Assembly: GCA_002483445.1 (NCBI GenBank)
Contig: DLHY01000130.1
Location: 1-25,511, forward strand
Source of the DNA: Blastocatellia bacterium UBA7656
Lineage (GTDB): Bacteria; Acidobacteriota; Blastocatellia; UBA7656
DNA: 25,511 bases
Reading direction: 5' to 3'
The notes beneath the pieces are model-generated. The model saw only the letters and a list, made by a program, of their open reading frames with translations, ran no database searches and was not told where the DNA came from. Every line of letters starts with the position of its first letter. Positions within the stretch are counted from its first letter, which is position 1. The position numbers were made by a program, and so were the translations under genes. Shown here piece by piece: positions 15,883-23,150 of the stretch.

Positions 15883-16455
15883 ATGAGAAAGAAGGATGGC
15901 ACGCAGGGCGTTCCCGAAGATGTCAGAAAGCTGATCGAGATAATAATCAGCGAAGTGCAATCGCCCGTCGATATGCAGGACATCCTTGAACGGCTTCCCT
16001 CGACTACGAACTGTGTGAAGGAGGCCAGCGATTTTCTGAAAGCCAAGGACCGCGCCCAGCGCCGCGAGGGGTTCATAACGAACGAGAGGCTCTGGCATCG
16101 CAAGTACGGATGGTTCATGGCCCGCGTAGTGATGCTGTTCGGAATTCTGACGATAGTAGTCGCTGTGATCGCAGGCCGCGCAGGAGCCGATATCATAATC
16201 GCAGCCATCATGGGAGCCGCAGGTTATTACGCTCTGCTCACCACTCTTTCAGGCATCCGCTACAGAGACAACAACCGCAAGCGACTTCGCCTTCTCGCTC
16301 AGGAAGCGGCCCGCTATCAGCGGCAGATAGCTCCTATCGCGGCATCGCTGATGAAACGATTCAAGATCGATCCGCGAAGTTATCCCGTATCGCCCGCTCG
16401 CAGCAAAGCGGGATTGCAGGAGACTGAAGAGGGATGCTTTATAGACCTGGGCTGA
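15883..16455 (+). CDS. Hypothetical two-span membrane protein
   Basis: A 190-residue protein I do not recognise. A soluble, charged N-terminal half (about residues 1-78) begins with a helical segment (VPEDVRKLIEIIISEVQSPV) and ends in KAKDRAQRREG. Two adjacent spans follow (about residues 80-100 and 103-122), then a basic stretch RYRDNNRKRLRLLAQEA and a soluble tail. The layout suggests both ends are cytoplasmic. It starts 31 bp after the small symporter subunit gene on the same strand with only a weak ribosome site, so it may be co-transcribed. No catalytic or binding motif is visible. Confidence 0.6.
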   Translation: MRKKDGTQGVPEDVRKLIEIIISEVQSPVDMQDILERLPSTTNCVKEASDFLKAKDRAQRREGFITNERLWHRKYGWFMARVVMLFGILTIVVAVIAGRAGADIIIAAIMGAAGYYALLTTLSGIRYRDNNRKRLRLLAQEAARYQRQIAPIAASLMKRFKIDPRSYPVSPARSKAGLQETEEGCFIDLG

Positions 16456-16501
16456 TATGAAACGAGCGCCGATAAGCCGTCCGGCATCGCGCCTCGCTTC
16501 G

Positions 16502-16530
16502 TTGACGGCTGGTTTTCAAGCCGATAGAAT
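16502..16530 (+). promoter_or_regulatory. Promoter of the tRNA-Leu gene
   Basis: TTGACG (16502-16507) and TAGAAT (16525-16530) are separated by 17 bases, each one base off consensus. Transcription would begin near 16537, about 30 bases before the tRNA. A direct repeat TTCAAGCCGAT overlaps this region (16514-16524 and 16540-16550). Confidence 0.65.
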
Positions 16531-16565
16531 GAGTCTCGCTTCAAGCCGATCTGTTTGAAAATTTC

Positions 16566-16649
16566 GGGGATGTGGCGGAACAGGCAGACGCGAAGGTCTC
16601 AAAAACCTTTAAGGGTAACCTTGTGTGGGTTCGATTCCCACCATCCCCA
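16566..16649 (+). tRNA. tRNA-Leu(CAA)
   Basis: An 84-base class II tRNA. The acceptor stem is GGGGATG/CATCCCC with discriminator A. The anticodon arm AAGGT-CTCAAAA-ACCTT gives anticodon CAA. A long variable arm (AGG-GTAA-CCT core) and a T arm GTGGG-TTCGATT-CCCAC follow. The long variable arm, discriminator A and anticodon agree on leucine, reading UUG codons. The 3' CCA is not encoded. Confidence 0.95.
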
Positions 16650-16657
16650 TTCAATCT

Positions 16658-16744
16658 GTCCTTTGTCATTTGTCATTCGTCCTTTGTTTCGAGACGCCTT
16701 CCTGAAACAAAGGACAAAGGACAAAGGACGAGAGACAAATGACC
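16658..16744. repeat. Heptamer repeat array in inverted arrangement
   Basis: The left arm carries TCCTTTG/TCATTTG/TCATTCG units, the right arm CAAAGGA units ending in CAAATGA, around a short spacer. The arms can pair. The array begins eight bases after the tRNA and contains the start codon of the next gene. Confidence 0.8.
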
Positions 16745-17626
16745 TTGAAGAAAATCGAAATCACTTTTGATTCCCTTCCCTCATCCGCGCTTTCGACCGC
16801 TCAACTGACAATGTGCCTCAAGTGCGCTTTCGATTTCTTCACAAAACAGCTTCAACTCGCTCCCCGAACCGCTTACACGGAACTCAGAAAACACACGCCT
16901 GAAGAAACCGATTTCTCAGGCGCATCAACCTCGCGGCCTCATTTCTTCGAGAGCGAACACGCGCGCTGTCCCTACTGCAACGCCGCCAAAATCTGGTTCG
17001 CCCGATTTCGCGCCACCCGCATCGATTCGTACCCGTCGTTTGAAAAAGAGAGGAAGAAACTATGGGCCGCGCTCAAACGTCAGGCCGACAGATTCGCCCT
17101 CTCGAATCCTGAGCGCACCGGGATGCAGATATTTTCCGAGTGGCTTGAGCGATTGAAACGAAAGACCGACTTCGAGCGCGACGACTGGCTCCTCGATATA
17201 GCCATTGAAGAAGTAAAACGAGCCGAGCCGTCGAAAGTGTGGGACGAAATCATCCTCGAAGGAATCCACCGCGTTCAACTGTCGCGCCATCTCGACGGAA
17301 GCTGGCATTTCGAAGATCATCGCCTGTTCGTCGCGCCTCCGCTCTACGGAGACATTCTCATCATTCAGCATCTTCTCTCCCGCTCGCATCAGCACGGCGG
17401 CAGCACATTCGAGGGGAGGCTCACATTTCAGGAGTTGATGGGGCGATTGAAAAAAATCGGTTACTTCGAAGCGAGAGGGGTGGATGTGCGCGAGTATTAC
17501 GAGGCGTTCGAGCAGGCAGTGGCGCATCTGGTTGCTTCAGGGCCGACTGCGGTGTACTATGCCGTCGACCGCAGCGATTACCTTGAGAAACTTAAAACGA
17601 TTTACGAAAAGAAACTGAAAAAATAA
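16739..17626 (+). CDS. Hypothetical protein with two CxxC motifs
   Basis: A 295-residue soluble protein I do not recognise. Cys26-x2-Cys29 (MCLKC) and Cys77-x2-Cys80 (CPYC) could together bind one zinc ion. The rest is charged and probably helical, with segments LERLKRKTDFERDDW and FQELMGRLKKIGYFEARG, and a basic C-terminus. The ATG at 16739 is inside the last unit of a heptamer repeat array, and an AGGA in the array is the only nearby ribosome site, so the start is uncertain. The next gene begins one base after its stop codon, which suggests co-translation. DNA- or RNA-binding is a guess that the sequence does not settle. Confidence 0.6.
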   Translation: MTLKKIEITFDSLPSSALSTAQLTMCLKCAFDFFTKQLQLAPRTAYTELRKHTPEETDFSGASTSRPHFFESEHARCPYCNAAKIWFARFRATRIDSYPSFEKERKKLWAALKRQADRFALSNPERTGMQIFSEWLERLKRKTDFERDDWLLDIAIEEVKRAEPSKVWDEIILEGIHRVQLSRHLDGSWHFEDHRLFVAPPLYGDILIIQHLLSRSHQHGGSTFEGRLTFQELMGRLKKIGYFEARGVDVREYYEAFEQAVAHLVASGPTAVYYAVDRSDYLEKLKTIYEKKLKK

Positions 17627-17627
17627 C

Positions 17628-18026
17628 ATGAAAACCGCAATACTCGCTTTGATGATTTCGCTGATCGTGGCTCCGGCAGCCGTCGCGCAGGAGACGCAGC
17701 CCGGTTTTGTCATCTCTCTCAAAAACGGCAGTTCCATTCGCGGGCGCACGCTCGCTCGCGATGAGTCGTCAGGCAATCTGCGATTGACGATGACCGAATC
17801 CAGTTCGGGCGCGCCGAAAAGTTACGCCGTCATTTCAATGGATGATGCCGATGCTATAAGAGCATCGACGGCAGACTCGGATTCAATCGTGATCAAATTG
17901 CAGGGCGGAAGCGAACTCCGTTGCAAAGAGTTCGGTCTCAACGGCGATATGGTGACGATCAAACTCGGCACGGCGAGCAAAATAGAAGTCCGATGGGACA
18001 ACATCGAATCGATCAGCTTCAAGTAA
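17628..18026 (+). CDS. Small secreted beta-rich hypothetical protein
   Basis: A 132-residue protein with a clear Sec signal peptide (residues 1-21, MKTAILALMISLIVAPAAVAQ, likely cut after AQ). The mature part has two similar halves, FVISLKNGSSIRGRTL and IVIKLQGGSELRCKEF. Each is followed by a segment ending in a SMDDADAI or RWDNIESI pattern, as in small SH3/Sm-like beta barrels. I know no function. The gene begins one base after the preceding stop codon and its last eight bases overlap the end of the converging decarboxylase gene. Confidence 0.7.
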   Translation: MKTAILALMISLIVAPAAVAQETQPGFVISLKNGSSIRGRTLARDESSGNLRLTMTESSSGAPKSYAVISMDDADAIRASTADSDSIVIKLQGGSELRCKEFGLNGDMVTIKLGTASKIEVRWDNIESISFK

Positions 18027-19494
18027 CCTCGAGCAACCGCCCAAGCGCGGAGTTCAACTCTTCCCACGCCCCGCGGACATGGTCTCGCGTGGTGCGAATG
18101 TTGCCCACCACGAGGCGCAGAGTGAAACGGCCATTGAGCTTCGTATGAGAGATGTAAATCCGCCCGCTGCGATTGACCTCCTCCATCAATCGCTCGTTCA
18201 AATTATCTATATCGCTTTCGCTCTCCAAGCCGCGGGGATTGGCGCGAAAGCAAACTATAGCGAGCGGGACGGGCGCAAGCATTTCGAAGTCGCGGCTCTC
18301 TTCGATCCAGCGGGCGAACTCGCGGGCCATCTCAAGATGATTGCGGATGCGCGCTCGAATGCCTTCGACTCCGAAATAGCGCAGCACGAACCAGAACTTC
18401 AAAGCGCGAAACCTTCGACCAAGCTGCGGGCCGTAGTCCATGAAATTTTTCACTTCATCCGCGTCCTGAGTCTTGAGGTATTCAGGCACGAGGCTGAATG
18501 CCTGACCCAAAACATCCATCCTTCGGCAGTAAAGCACGCTCAGATCGACCGGCACGAAGAGCCACTTGTGCGGATTGATGACGATGGAATCGGCCCGCTC
18601 CCATCCGGCGAACGCGGTTCGCATTTCAGGAAGCACGGCGGTCGAGCCTCCGTAAGCCGCATCGACGTGAAACCATAATCCTTCGCGCTCGCAGATGTCA
18701 GCGATTTCAGCTATTGAATCCATGCTTCCCGTCGAAGTAGTTCCGGTCGTCGCCGTAACGCAGAAGGGTCGCCACCCGGCAAGGCGGTCTTCGCGAATCG
18801 CTGAAGCGAGCGCATCGGGCTTCATTCTGAAACTGGAATCAGCAGGAATTTTGCGAACTCCCTTCTGGCCGAGTCCGAGAGTGATGGCCCCTTTCTCGAC
18901 TGAAGAGTGCGCCTGATCCGAAGAGTAGAGACGGAGTCGCTGAGGCGCGCCGGTGAGTCCGTCTTCGCGCACGTTGATTTCCGGGACGGCTTCGCGGGCT
19001 GCGGCTATCGCGCACAGAGTTGAAATAGATGCAGTGTCATAGATGACGCCCGAAAAACTTTCCGGCAGATCGAGCATCTTTCGGAGCCATTCGGTGGTGA
19101 CTTCTTCAAGCTCGGTTGCGGCGGGCGAAGTGCGCCACAGCATCGCGTTGATGTTGAGCGCGGCTGAAAACAATTCGCCGAGAATCGCTGGCATCGAGGC
19201 TGAATTGGAGATGTAGGCGAAAAATCCCGCGTGATTCCAGTGAGTCACTCCTGGGATGATGAAACGTTCGAAGTCGGCAAGTATGGCTTCGAAGGTTTCG
19301 CCCTCGGCGGGGGCGCTGGGGGGCAAAGCGCGTTTCAACTCCGAAGGCTGAGACTGCGAAAGCACCGGGTAGCGTTCCATATCGGAAAGGTACTCGGCTA
19401 TCCAATCGATTGCGCTGTGGCCGAGCAGCCGGAACTCTTCGGCGGGCATATCGCCAGTCAAGTGATCAGCGATTTCTTTTTTCTCAACAGACAT
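18019..19494 (-). CDS. PLP-dependent aromatic-amino-acid-type decarboxylase (group II)
   Basis: A 491-residue fold-type I decarboxylase of the DDC/AADC family, at full length. PGVTHWNHAGFFAY (81-94), SPAATELEEVTTEW (123-136), the PLP-stacking His195 in DQAHSS, Asp278 in HVDAAYGG and the PLP-binding Lys310 in NPHKW are all present. Tyr339 in PEYLKT aligns with the mobile-loop tyrosine of animal DDC, which favours simple decarboxylation to an amine over aldehyde synthesis. Substrate among tyrosine, tryptophan, phenylalanine or DOPA cannot be decided. It follows mqnC by 12 bp on the same strand, with AGAAGGA as ribosome site, so the two are probably co-transcribed. Its end overlaps the converging gene by eight bases. 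Confidence 0.9.
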   Translation of the reverse strand: MSVEKKEIADHLTGDMPAEEFRLLGHSAIDWIAEYLSDMERYPVLSQSQPSELKRALPPSAPAEGETFEAILADFERFIIPGVTHWNHAGFFAYISNSASMPAILGELFSAALNINAMLWRTSPAATELEEVTTEWLRKMLDLPESFSGVIYDTASISTLCAIAAAREAVPEINVREDGLTGAPQRLRLYSSDQAHSSVEKGAITLGLGQKGVRKIPADSSFRMKPDALASAIREDRLAGWRPFCVTATTGTTSTGSMDSIAEIADICEREGLWFHVDAAYGGSTAVLPEMRTAFAGWERADSIVINPHKWLFVPVDLSVLYCRRMDVLGQAFSLVPEYLKTQDADEVKNFMDYGPQLGRRFRALKFWFVLRYFGVEGIRARIRNHLEMAREFARWIEESRDFEMLAPVPLAIVCFRANPRGLESESDIDNLNERLMEEVNRSGRIYISHTKLNGRFTLRLVVGNIRTTRDHVRGAWEELNSALGRLLEVT

Positions 19495-19506
19495 CTTTGA
19501 TCCTTC

Positions 19507-20607
19507 TCACACCTGAGCCGCTTCTTCTATTCGCACATAATCCGCCTTGCGTTTGCACGGCGTGAAGCCTTCAGCCGTGATCGCATCCCTCAGCATCATC
19601 TCTGTTGCTTTGTGATTAGCTCCGGCAGGGCTGATGACGTTCTCTTCGATCATCGTGCTGCCCATATCGTTCGCCCCGTAGTGAAGCCCTTCTCTTCCGA
19701 CATCGAGTCCCTGCGTCAGCCACGAAACCTGAACATTCGGGATGTTGTCGAGGTAAAGCCGACCGATGGCCAGCCAGCGAAGATATTCCTCGCCGGGTAT
19801 GCGGTCGGGGAATCGTTTGCCTATTGGCGTGTTATCGGGCTGGAGAGTCCACGGGATGAATGACACGAAGCCGGGATTGCGCGATTGAAGCTCTCGCAGT
19901 TTTTCGAAGTGAAGCAATCGCTGATCGCGAGTTTCGCCCATGCCGAACATCATCGTCGCCGTCGTAGGTATCGCGAGCGAATGCGCAGCGTCGATCACCG
20001 CGAGCCATTCTTCAGAGTTGCAATGCGTGCGGCGTTTCTTGCGAATTTCATCGACGAGTATTTCGCCGCCTCCGCCCGGTATGGAATCGAGTCCCGCCGC
20101 GCGCAGTTCTCGAAGCACGCCTTCATTGCCGAGACCGGTGATCTTAGCGAGGTGATCTATTTCCGGCGGCGAGAAGCAATGCAGATGAATGTCATATCGG
20201 GCTTTAAGTTCGCGCAAGAGCTTGGTGTACCAGTCGAGCGGCAGATCGGGATGAAGACCGCCCTGCATAAGAATGCCGCTGCCGCCGAGCGCGATCATCT
20301 CTTCGACTTTGCTGAAAATCGATTCGTAATCGTGGACGTAGCCTTCCGAGGATCCCGGCTTGCGATAAAACGCGCAGAAGCTGCACACCGAAACGCACAC
20401 GTTCGAATAGTTCACGTTGCAATCAACCACATAAGTCACAACGTCGTCCGTGTGATAAGCTTTGCGCAACTGGTCAGCCAGTCGACCGAGCGTTTCGGTG
20501 GAGGCGAAGTCTTCGACTGTTTTCCATTCCTCGAATGAGAGGCGATCCTGCGCTTCGATGCGCTCGATAAGATCCGCGACAGCGGATTGATTCTTCATCT
20601 GTTCCAT
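19507..20607 (-). CDS. mqnC: Cyclic dehypoxanthinyl futalosine synthase (radical SAM)
   Basis: A 366-residue radical-SAM enzyme of the futalosine route to menaquinone; it cyclises dehypoxanthinyl futalosine. The cluster motif is Cys71-x3-Cys75-x2-Cys78 within NYSNVCVSVCSFCAFYR. LMQGGLHPDLPLDWY, AGLDSIPGGGGEIL, TTATMMFGMGETRDQR and FIPWTLQPDNTPIG are the MqnC blocks. The related enzymes MqnE and CofH lack this combination as far as I recall. I chose the ATG at 20607, which has GAGG five to eight bases upstream; an upstream ATG at 20634 would add nine residues but lies inside the likely promoter. It heads a two-gene unit with the decarboxylase. No other menaquinone gene is in the window. Confidence 0.9.
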   Translation of the reverse strand: MEQMKNQSAVADLIERIEAQDRLSFEEWKTVEDFASTETLGRLADQLRKAYHTDDVVTYVVDCNVNYSNVCVSVCSFCAFYRKPGSSEGYVHDYESIFSKVEEMIALGGSGILMQGGLHPDLPLDWYTKLLRELKARYDIHLHCFSPPEIDHLAKITGLGNEGVLRELRAAGLDSIPGGGGEILVDEIRKKRRTHCNSEEWLAVIDAAHSLAIPTTATMMFGMGETRDQRLLHFEKLRELQSRNPGFVSFIPWTLQPDNTPIGKRFPDRIPGEEYLRWLAIGRLYLDNIPNVQVSWLTQGLDVGREGLHYGANDMGSTMIEENVISPAGANHKATEMMLRDAITAEGFTPCKRKADYVRIEEAAQV

Positions 20608-20623
20608 ATTTTCCTCGCCTGGG

Positions 20624-20651
20624 ATTATAACCAAAACGAGGAGCGCGACAA
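20624..20651 (-). promoter_or_regulatory. Promoter of mqnC
   Basis: On the minus strand TTGTCG (20646-20651) is followed after 16 bases by a perfect TATAAT (20624-20629). Transcription would begin near 20617, only about ten bases before the start codon, so the leader is just long enough for the ribosome site. Confidence 0.5.
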
Positions 20652-20680
20652 AATCGGCTGTCCGCTTCTGGTCGCTTCGT

Positions 20681-20709
20681 TTGACACGACCATCATTGAG
20701 TGATAGAGT
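20681..20709 (+). promoter_or_regulatory. Promoter of the RRM-protein gene
   Basis: A perfect TTGACA (20681-20686) is followed after 17 bases by TAGAGT (20704-20709, 4 of 6). It would give a leader of about 90 bases before the start codon. It diverges from the mqnC promoter 30 bases away. Confidence 0.5.
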
Positions 20710-20805
20710 GGACGGGAACCGAGATTAGCTCACTCCATTCTTCAGCTTTTCTGGAATCATCCAGTCCACCTGAACGCGATAGCTCACCAGCCAAGGATAC
20801 ACGTT

Positions 20806-21090
20806 ATGCCAGTCAAATTGTTTGTTGGAAATCTCTCACATGATACATCCGGCGATGAACTCCGCACCCTTTTCAGCGAGGTGGGCGCAGTGGAATCCTG
20901 TCAGTTGATAACGGACAGAGACACGGGCCGTTCGAGAGGATTCGGTTTCATCGAGATGGGTTCGAAAGAAGCGGCTGACGCAGCCAAAGAAAAGTTTAAC
21001 GGGCAAGACCTGCACGGACGCGCGCTCAAAGTCAATGATGCCAAGCCCAGGAGCGAGAACTCAAACGGAGACGGCTCTCGACGCTATTAG
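20806..21090 (+). CDS. RRM-domain RNA-binding protein
   Basis: A 94-residue protein made of one RNA-recognition motif. RNP2 is LFVGNL (residues 5-10) and RNP1 is RGFGFIEM (44-51), followed by a short basic, polar tail (KPRSENSNGDGSRRY). Bacterial single-RRM proteins of this size resemble plant and cyanobacterial glycine-rich RNA-binding proteins and often respond to cold; the glycine-rich tail is absent here. It probably binds single-stranded RNA in the cytoplasm. AAGGA about nine bases upstream is the ribosome site. It has its own promoter and a long leader, which would allow post-transcriptional control. Confidence 0.92.
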   Translation: MPVKLFVGNLSHDTSGDELRTLFSEVGAVESCQLITDRDTGRSRGFGFIEMGSKEAADAAKEKFNGQDLHGRALKVNDAKPRSENSNGDGSRRY

Positions 21091-21114
21091 CCTGATCCGT
21101 CATTAGCAGGGCGG

Positions 21115-21139
21115 GCAGATGCGAATTGATCGCATCTGC
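21115..21139 (+). terminator. Hairpin after the RRM gene
   Basis: A perfect 9-bp stem GCAGATGCG/CGCATCTGC with a 7-base loop lies 25 bases after the stop codon. No U-run follows, so it is either a factor-dependent terminator or a stabilising 3' hairpin. The remaining bases up to 21289 show no gene. Confidence 0.35.
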
Positions 21140-21289
21140 TCATCTGGGTCGGCCTTTCACGCAGAATGAGACAGCGGTCATTTCGGTCTGTCCGTTCAGC
21201 GCAAAGCGGATGAGAAGGGGGCATGGCTCCCTCTCTTCTTTCGCCGACCGGATTATTTGAAACCAGGGGCCAGTATAGAGGAATCAAAA

Positions 21290-21544
21290 ATGTCTATTCA
21301 AAAACTTAAAGCAGTGTCGGCCAGTCCATTAAACCGGGCGGCTATCTTCATTGGAATCATTGCGGCAGGGGCCGGGCCATTCGTATTGCTGGCCTTCGGC
21401 GGGCGCTTAGGGAGCAATCTGCCGTGGTATATCTGGACGATAACGCTGTTGTTGCTGATGCTGGTCATGGCCAGAGGTTATTACAGGTTCACGCTTGATT
21501 CACATGGCGCGGAGGATATTTCCATAAGTCCAACTCGTCGCTAG
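21290..21544 (+). CDS. Small two-span membrane protein
   Basis: An 84-residue protein with two hydrophobic spans (about residues 17-37 and 45-62, WYIWTITLLLLMLVMAR) and short polar ends. I do not recognise it. The ATG at 21290 is chosen because GAGGAA lies seven bases upstream; an earlier TTG at 21257 has no ribosome site. The CarD-like gene starts 12 bases after its stop, so the two are probably co-transcribed, and a membrane partner for that regulator is conceivable but unsupported. Confidence 0.65.
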   Translation: MSIQKLKAVSASPLNRAAIFIGIIAAGAGPFVLLAFGGRLGSNLPWYIWTITLLLLMLVMARGYYRFTLDSHGAEDISISPTRR

Positions 21545-21556
21545 GAGCGGGCAGAT

Positions 21557-22135
21557 ATGCGTCCGATCCTTAAATTGATATCCAGTCCGGGGGCGGGATT
21601 GACACTGACTGTTGGAGAAAAAGTTGTTTATCCGTGTCAAGGGCCATGCCTCATCGAAGATGTTGTCAGAAGAGTCGGCGATAACAGGCCGATGATGTTC
21701 TATCAATTGCTCATCCTTAATGAAGGCGGCGGAGAGTTGTTCGTGCCGGTGGATAAAGTTCTGGCCGTAGGCATACGGCCCCTGCTGGAGCAGTCAGAAA
21801 TTCTGCATCTGCTCGATCATCTGAAGAAGCCCGCCAAATCCGCTGATAATCACAGGGAGCGCACCCGCGACAACGTGGAAAGGTTCACATCCGGCTCGGC
21901 CTTCGCCCTGGCCGAGATCATCAAGCTGCTGACCGATTTGAGCGAAACGAAAGCATTATCGTTTGGCGAGATAAAAACTCTCGACAAGGCAAGGAAGCTG
22001 CTCATCTGTGAGATATCCGAAGTGACGGGAGAGACAAGGGAAGAGGCCGGGGAGCGGGTAGATCAGGCTCTCAAGGAGCGAGAAAAAGAAATCGAACCTG
22101 TTCCATCTCAACGAATCGCGGCGCAAAGTGCTTGA
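21557..22135 (+). CDS. CarD/CdnL-family RNA-polymerase-binding regulator, tryptophan-less
   Basis: A 192-residue protein with the N-terminal CarD/TRCF-type RNA-polymerase interaction domain (about residues 15-75: LTVGEKVVYPCQGPCLIEDV and ELFVPVDKVLAVGIRPL). A helical C-terminal domain follows, including FALAEIIKLLTDL, LSFGEIKTLDKARKLLI and a charged end. This is the layout of M. tuberculosis CarD, which stabilises the open promoter complex at rRNA promoters. The conserved C-domain tryptophan (in NWSRRY of mycobacterial CarD, from memory) is His99 here (DNHRERTRDN). DNA wedging may thus differ, making it a divergent paralogue rather than the housekeeping CarD. It is 12 bp downstream of a small membrane protein gene. 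Confidence 0.85.
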   Translation: MRPILKLISSPGAGLTLTVGEKVVYPCQGPCLIEDVVRRVGDNRPMMFYQLLILNEGGGELFVPVDKVLAVGIRPLLEQSEILHLLDHLKKPAKSADNHRERTRDNVERFTSGSAFALAEIIKLLTDLSETKALSFGEIKTLDKARKLLICEISEVTGETREEAGERVDQALKEREKEIEPVPSQRIAAQSA

Positions 22136-22156
22136 GCAGTTCGTCGATAGTGGCTT

Positions 22157-22414
22157 TTACATAACAGAAGTTTTTGCCCGACTTTTTTCTTCATAAGCAG
22201 CAACGAGTTTGACCTTTTTCATCTCGCCCCCCCTGATTCCAAAAAAGGTGGCCATCTGAATGATCTGGCTGACGCTCACGAAATCCGATGGATCGGAGCA
22301 GAATTTCTCTATGCCCGGAACGAATTCGCGGCAACCCATCCCTTTGGGTATATTGAGGCCAAGAGCGCACTGGCCGTCTTTTTGAAACTGCAAGCAGAAC
22401 TCACAAATTATCAT
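22157..22414 (-). CDS. Small cysteine-rich hypothetical protein
   Basis: An 85-residue protein that starts MIICEFC and spaces cysteines as C4-x2-C7-x8-C16-x11-C28, with a fifth at C39. This suggests a metal site, zinc or iron-sulfur. The rest is a short helical tail ending KKVKLVAAYEEKSRAKTSVM. I know no function. Its start is seven bases after the stop of the zinc-ribbon gene on the same strand, and its ribosome site is weak, so translation may be coupled to that gene. It ends 21 bp from the converging CarD-like gene. Confidence 0.6.
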   Translation of the reverse strand: MIICEFCLQFQKDGQCALGLNIPKGMGCREFVPGIEKFCSDPSDFVSVSQIIQMATFFGIRGGEMKKVKLVAAYEEKSRAKTSVM

Positions 22415-22421
22415 CTAGTGT

Positions 22422-22616
22422 TTAACTCTTTTCCGCGCCGCCAGAGGCCGCGCCGATGCCGGAATCGATGACCCGATCCGCGGGCGGCTTTGTTGAGCCA
22501 GTGTTGATGTCAATCGTTACGAGGCGCGCGCCATCGTTGCCGCAATAGTTATCCTCTTCGAGGTACTGTTCATTGCAGCGCGGGCATATTTTTCGTCCTC
22601 TGCTGTCGGTCATCAT
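22422..22616 (-). CDS. Zinc-ribbon miniprotein
   Basis: A 64-residue protein whose N-terminal half is a zinc ribbon: Cys11-x2-Cys14 (CPRC), then Cys25-x2-Asp28 within NYCGNDG. I associate this C-x2-C...C-x2-D-G-x-x-L module with many acidobacterial proteins, where it is often fused to larger domains; here it stands alone. The second half is low-complexity and polar (TGSTKPPADRVIDSGIGAAS). GGAGA five to eight bases before a double ATG is the ribosome site. The role is unknown; protein-protein or nucleic-acid contact is typical of such ribbons. Confidence 0.7.
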   Translation of the reverse strand: MMTDSRGRKICPRCNEQYLEEDNYCGNDGARLVTIDINTGSTKPPADRVIDSGIGAASGGAEKS

Positions 22617-22691
22617 GGGATTCTCCTGATCATAGCGGTCTGATTTTCCCGATGATTCTTCCCGGCCGGACTCAGGCGAATTCTTATTGCG

Positions 22692-23009
22692 TCAGGTTTT
22701 CTTAGCTGCGAGTTTGAGAAAGGTGGTGTCTAAGACATCAAACATAGCCACCCTCGGAGCTTCCTCTATAACATCGAACAGGCTCCTTGACACTTGCGGG
22801 TTCTGCGCGCGATTGAAAGCCTCCTGGCTTTCTTCCGTGTCCCAGATAGTAATGACCACGGCTTCGGCGCGCTCCGGAGAAATAAGAGTTATATGATCCA
22901 GAAACCCTTCCTGCCTGCGAAGCAGAGGGATGACCTCAGATCCGATTATGCGGGCAAACTTCGCGACAGAATCGGCCCTGAGTCTCATAGTCACATGGCG
23001 AACAAACAT
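22692..23009 (-). CDS. ABM-fold (antibiotic biosynthesis monooxygenase-like) protein
   Basis: A 105-residue ferredoxin-like alpha+beta protein: MFVRHVTMRLRADSVAKFAR, then a helix ending IPLLRRQEGFLDHITL, VVITIWDTEESQEAFNR and a C-terminal FDVLDTTFLKLA. This is the pattern of small ABM/dimeric alpha-beta barrel proteins. Such proteins act as cofactor-free oxygenases, haem degraders or simple binders; no catalytic residue can be assigned. I start it at the ATG at 23009 because the domain begins there and AGGA lies upstream; an open frame extends to 23132 but its extra residues look unlike the family. It follows the flavoprotein gene by 141 bp. Confidence 0.7.
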   Translation of the reverse strand: MFVRHVTMRLRADSVAKFARIIGSEVIPLLRRQEGFLDHITLISPERAEAVVITIWDTEESQEAFNRAQNPQVSRSLFDVIEEAPRVAMFDVLDTTFLKLAAKKT

Positions 23010-23150
23010 CGGGAGGTTTCCTGTTGGTAAGCTGTTTGCTTCAGGCGATCTGACGAATTCCAGAAAGGCTGAGAAGAGAGCTAGCCAGACTCGGTTCTTT
23101 TCAACGCTACGCCGCGCGAATGGGTTTGTCAATTTTATTTGCGCACAGGT

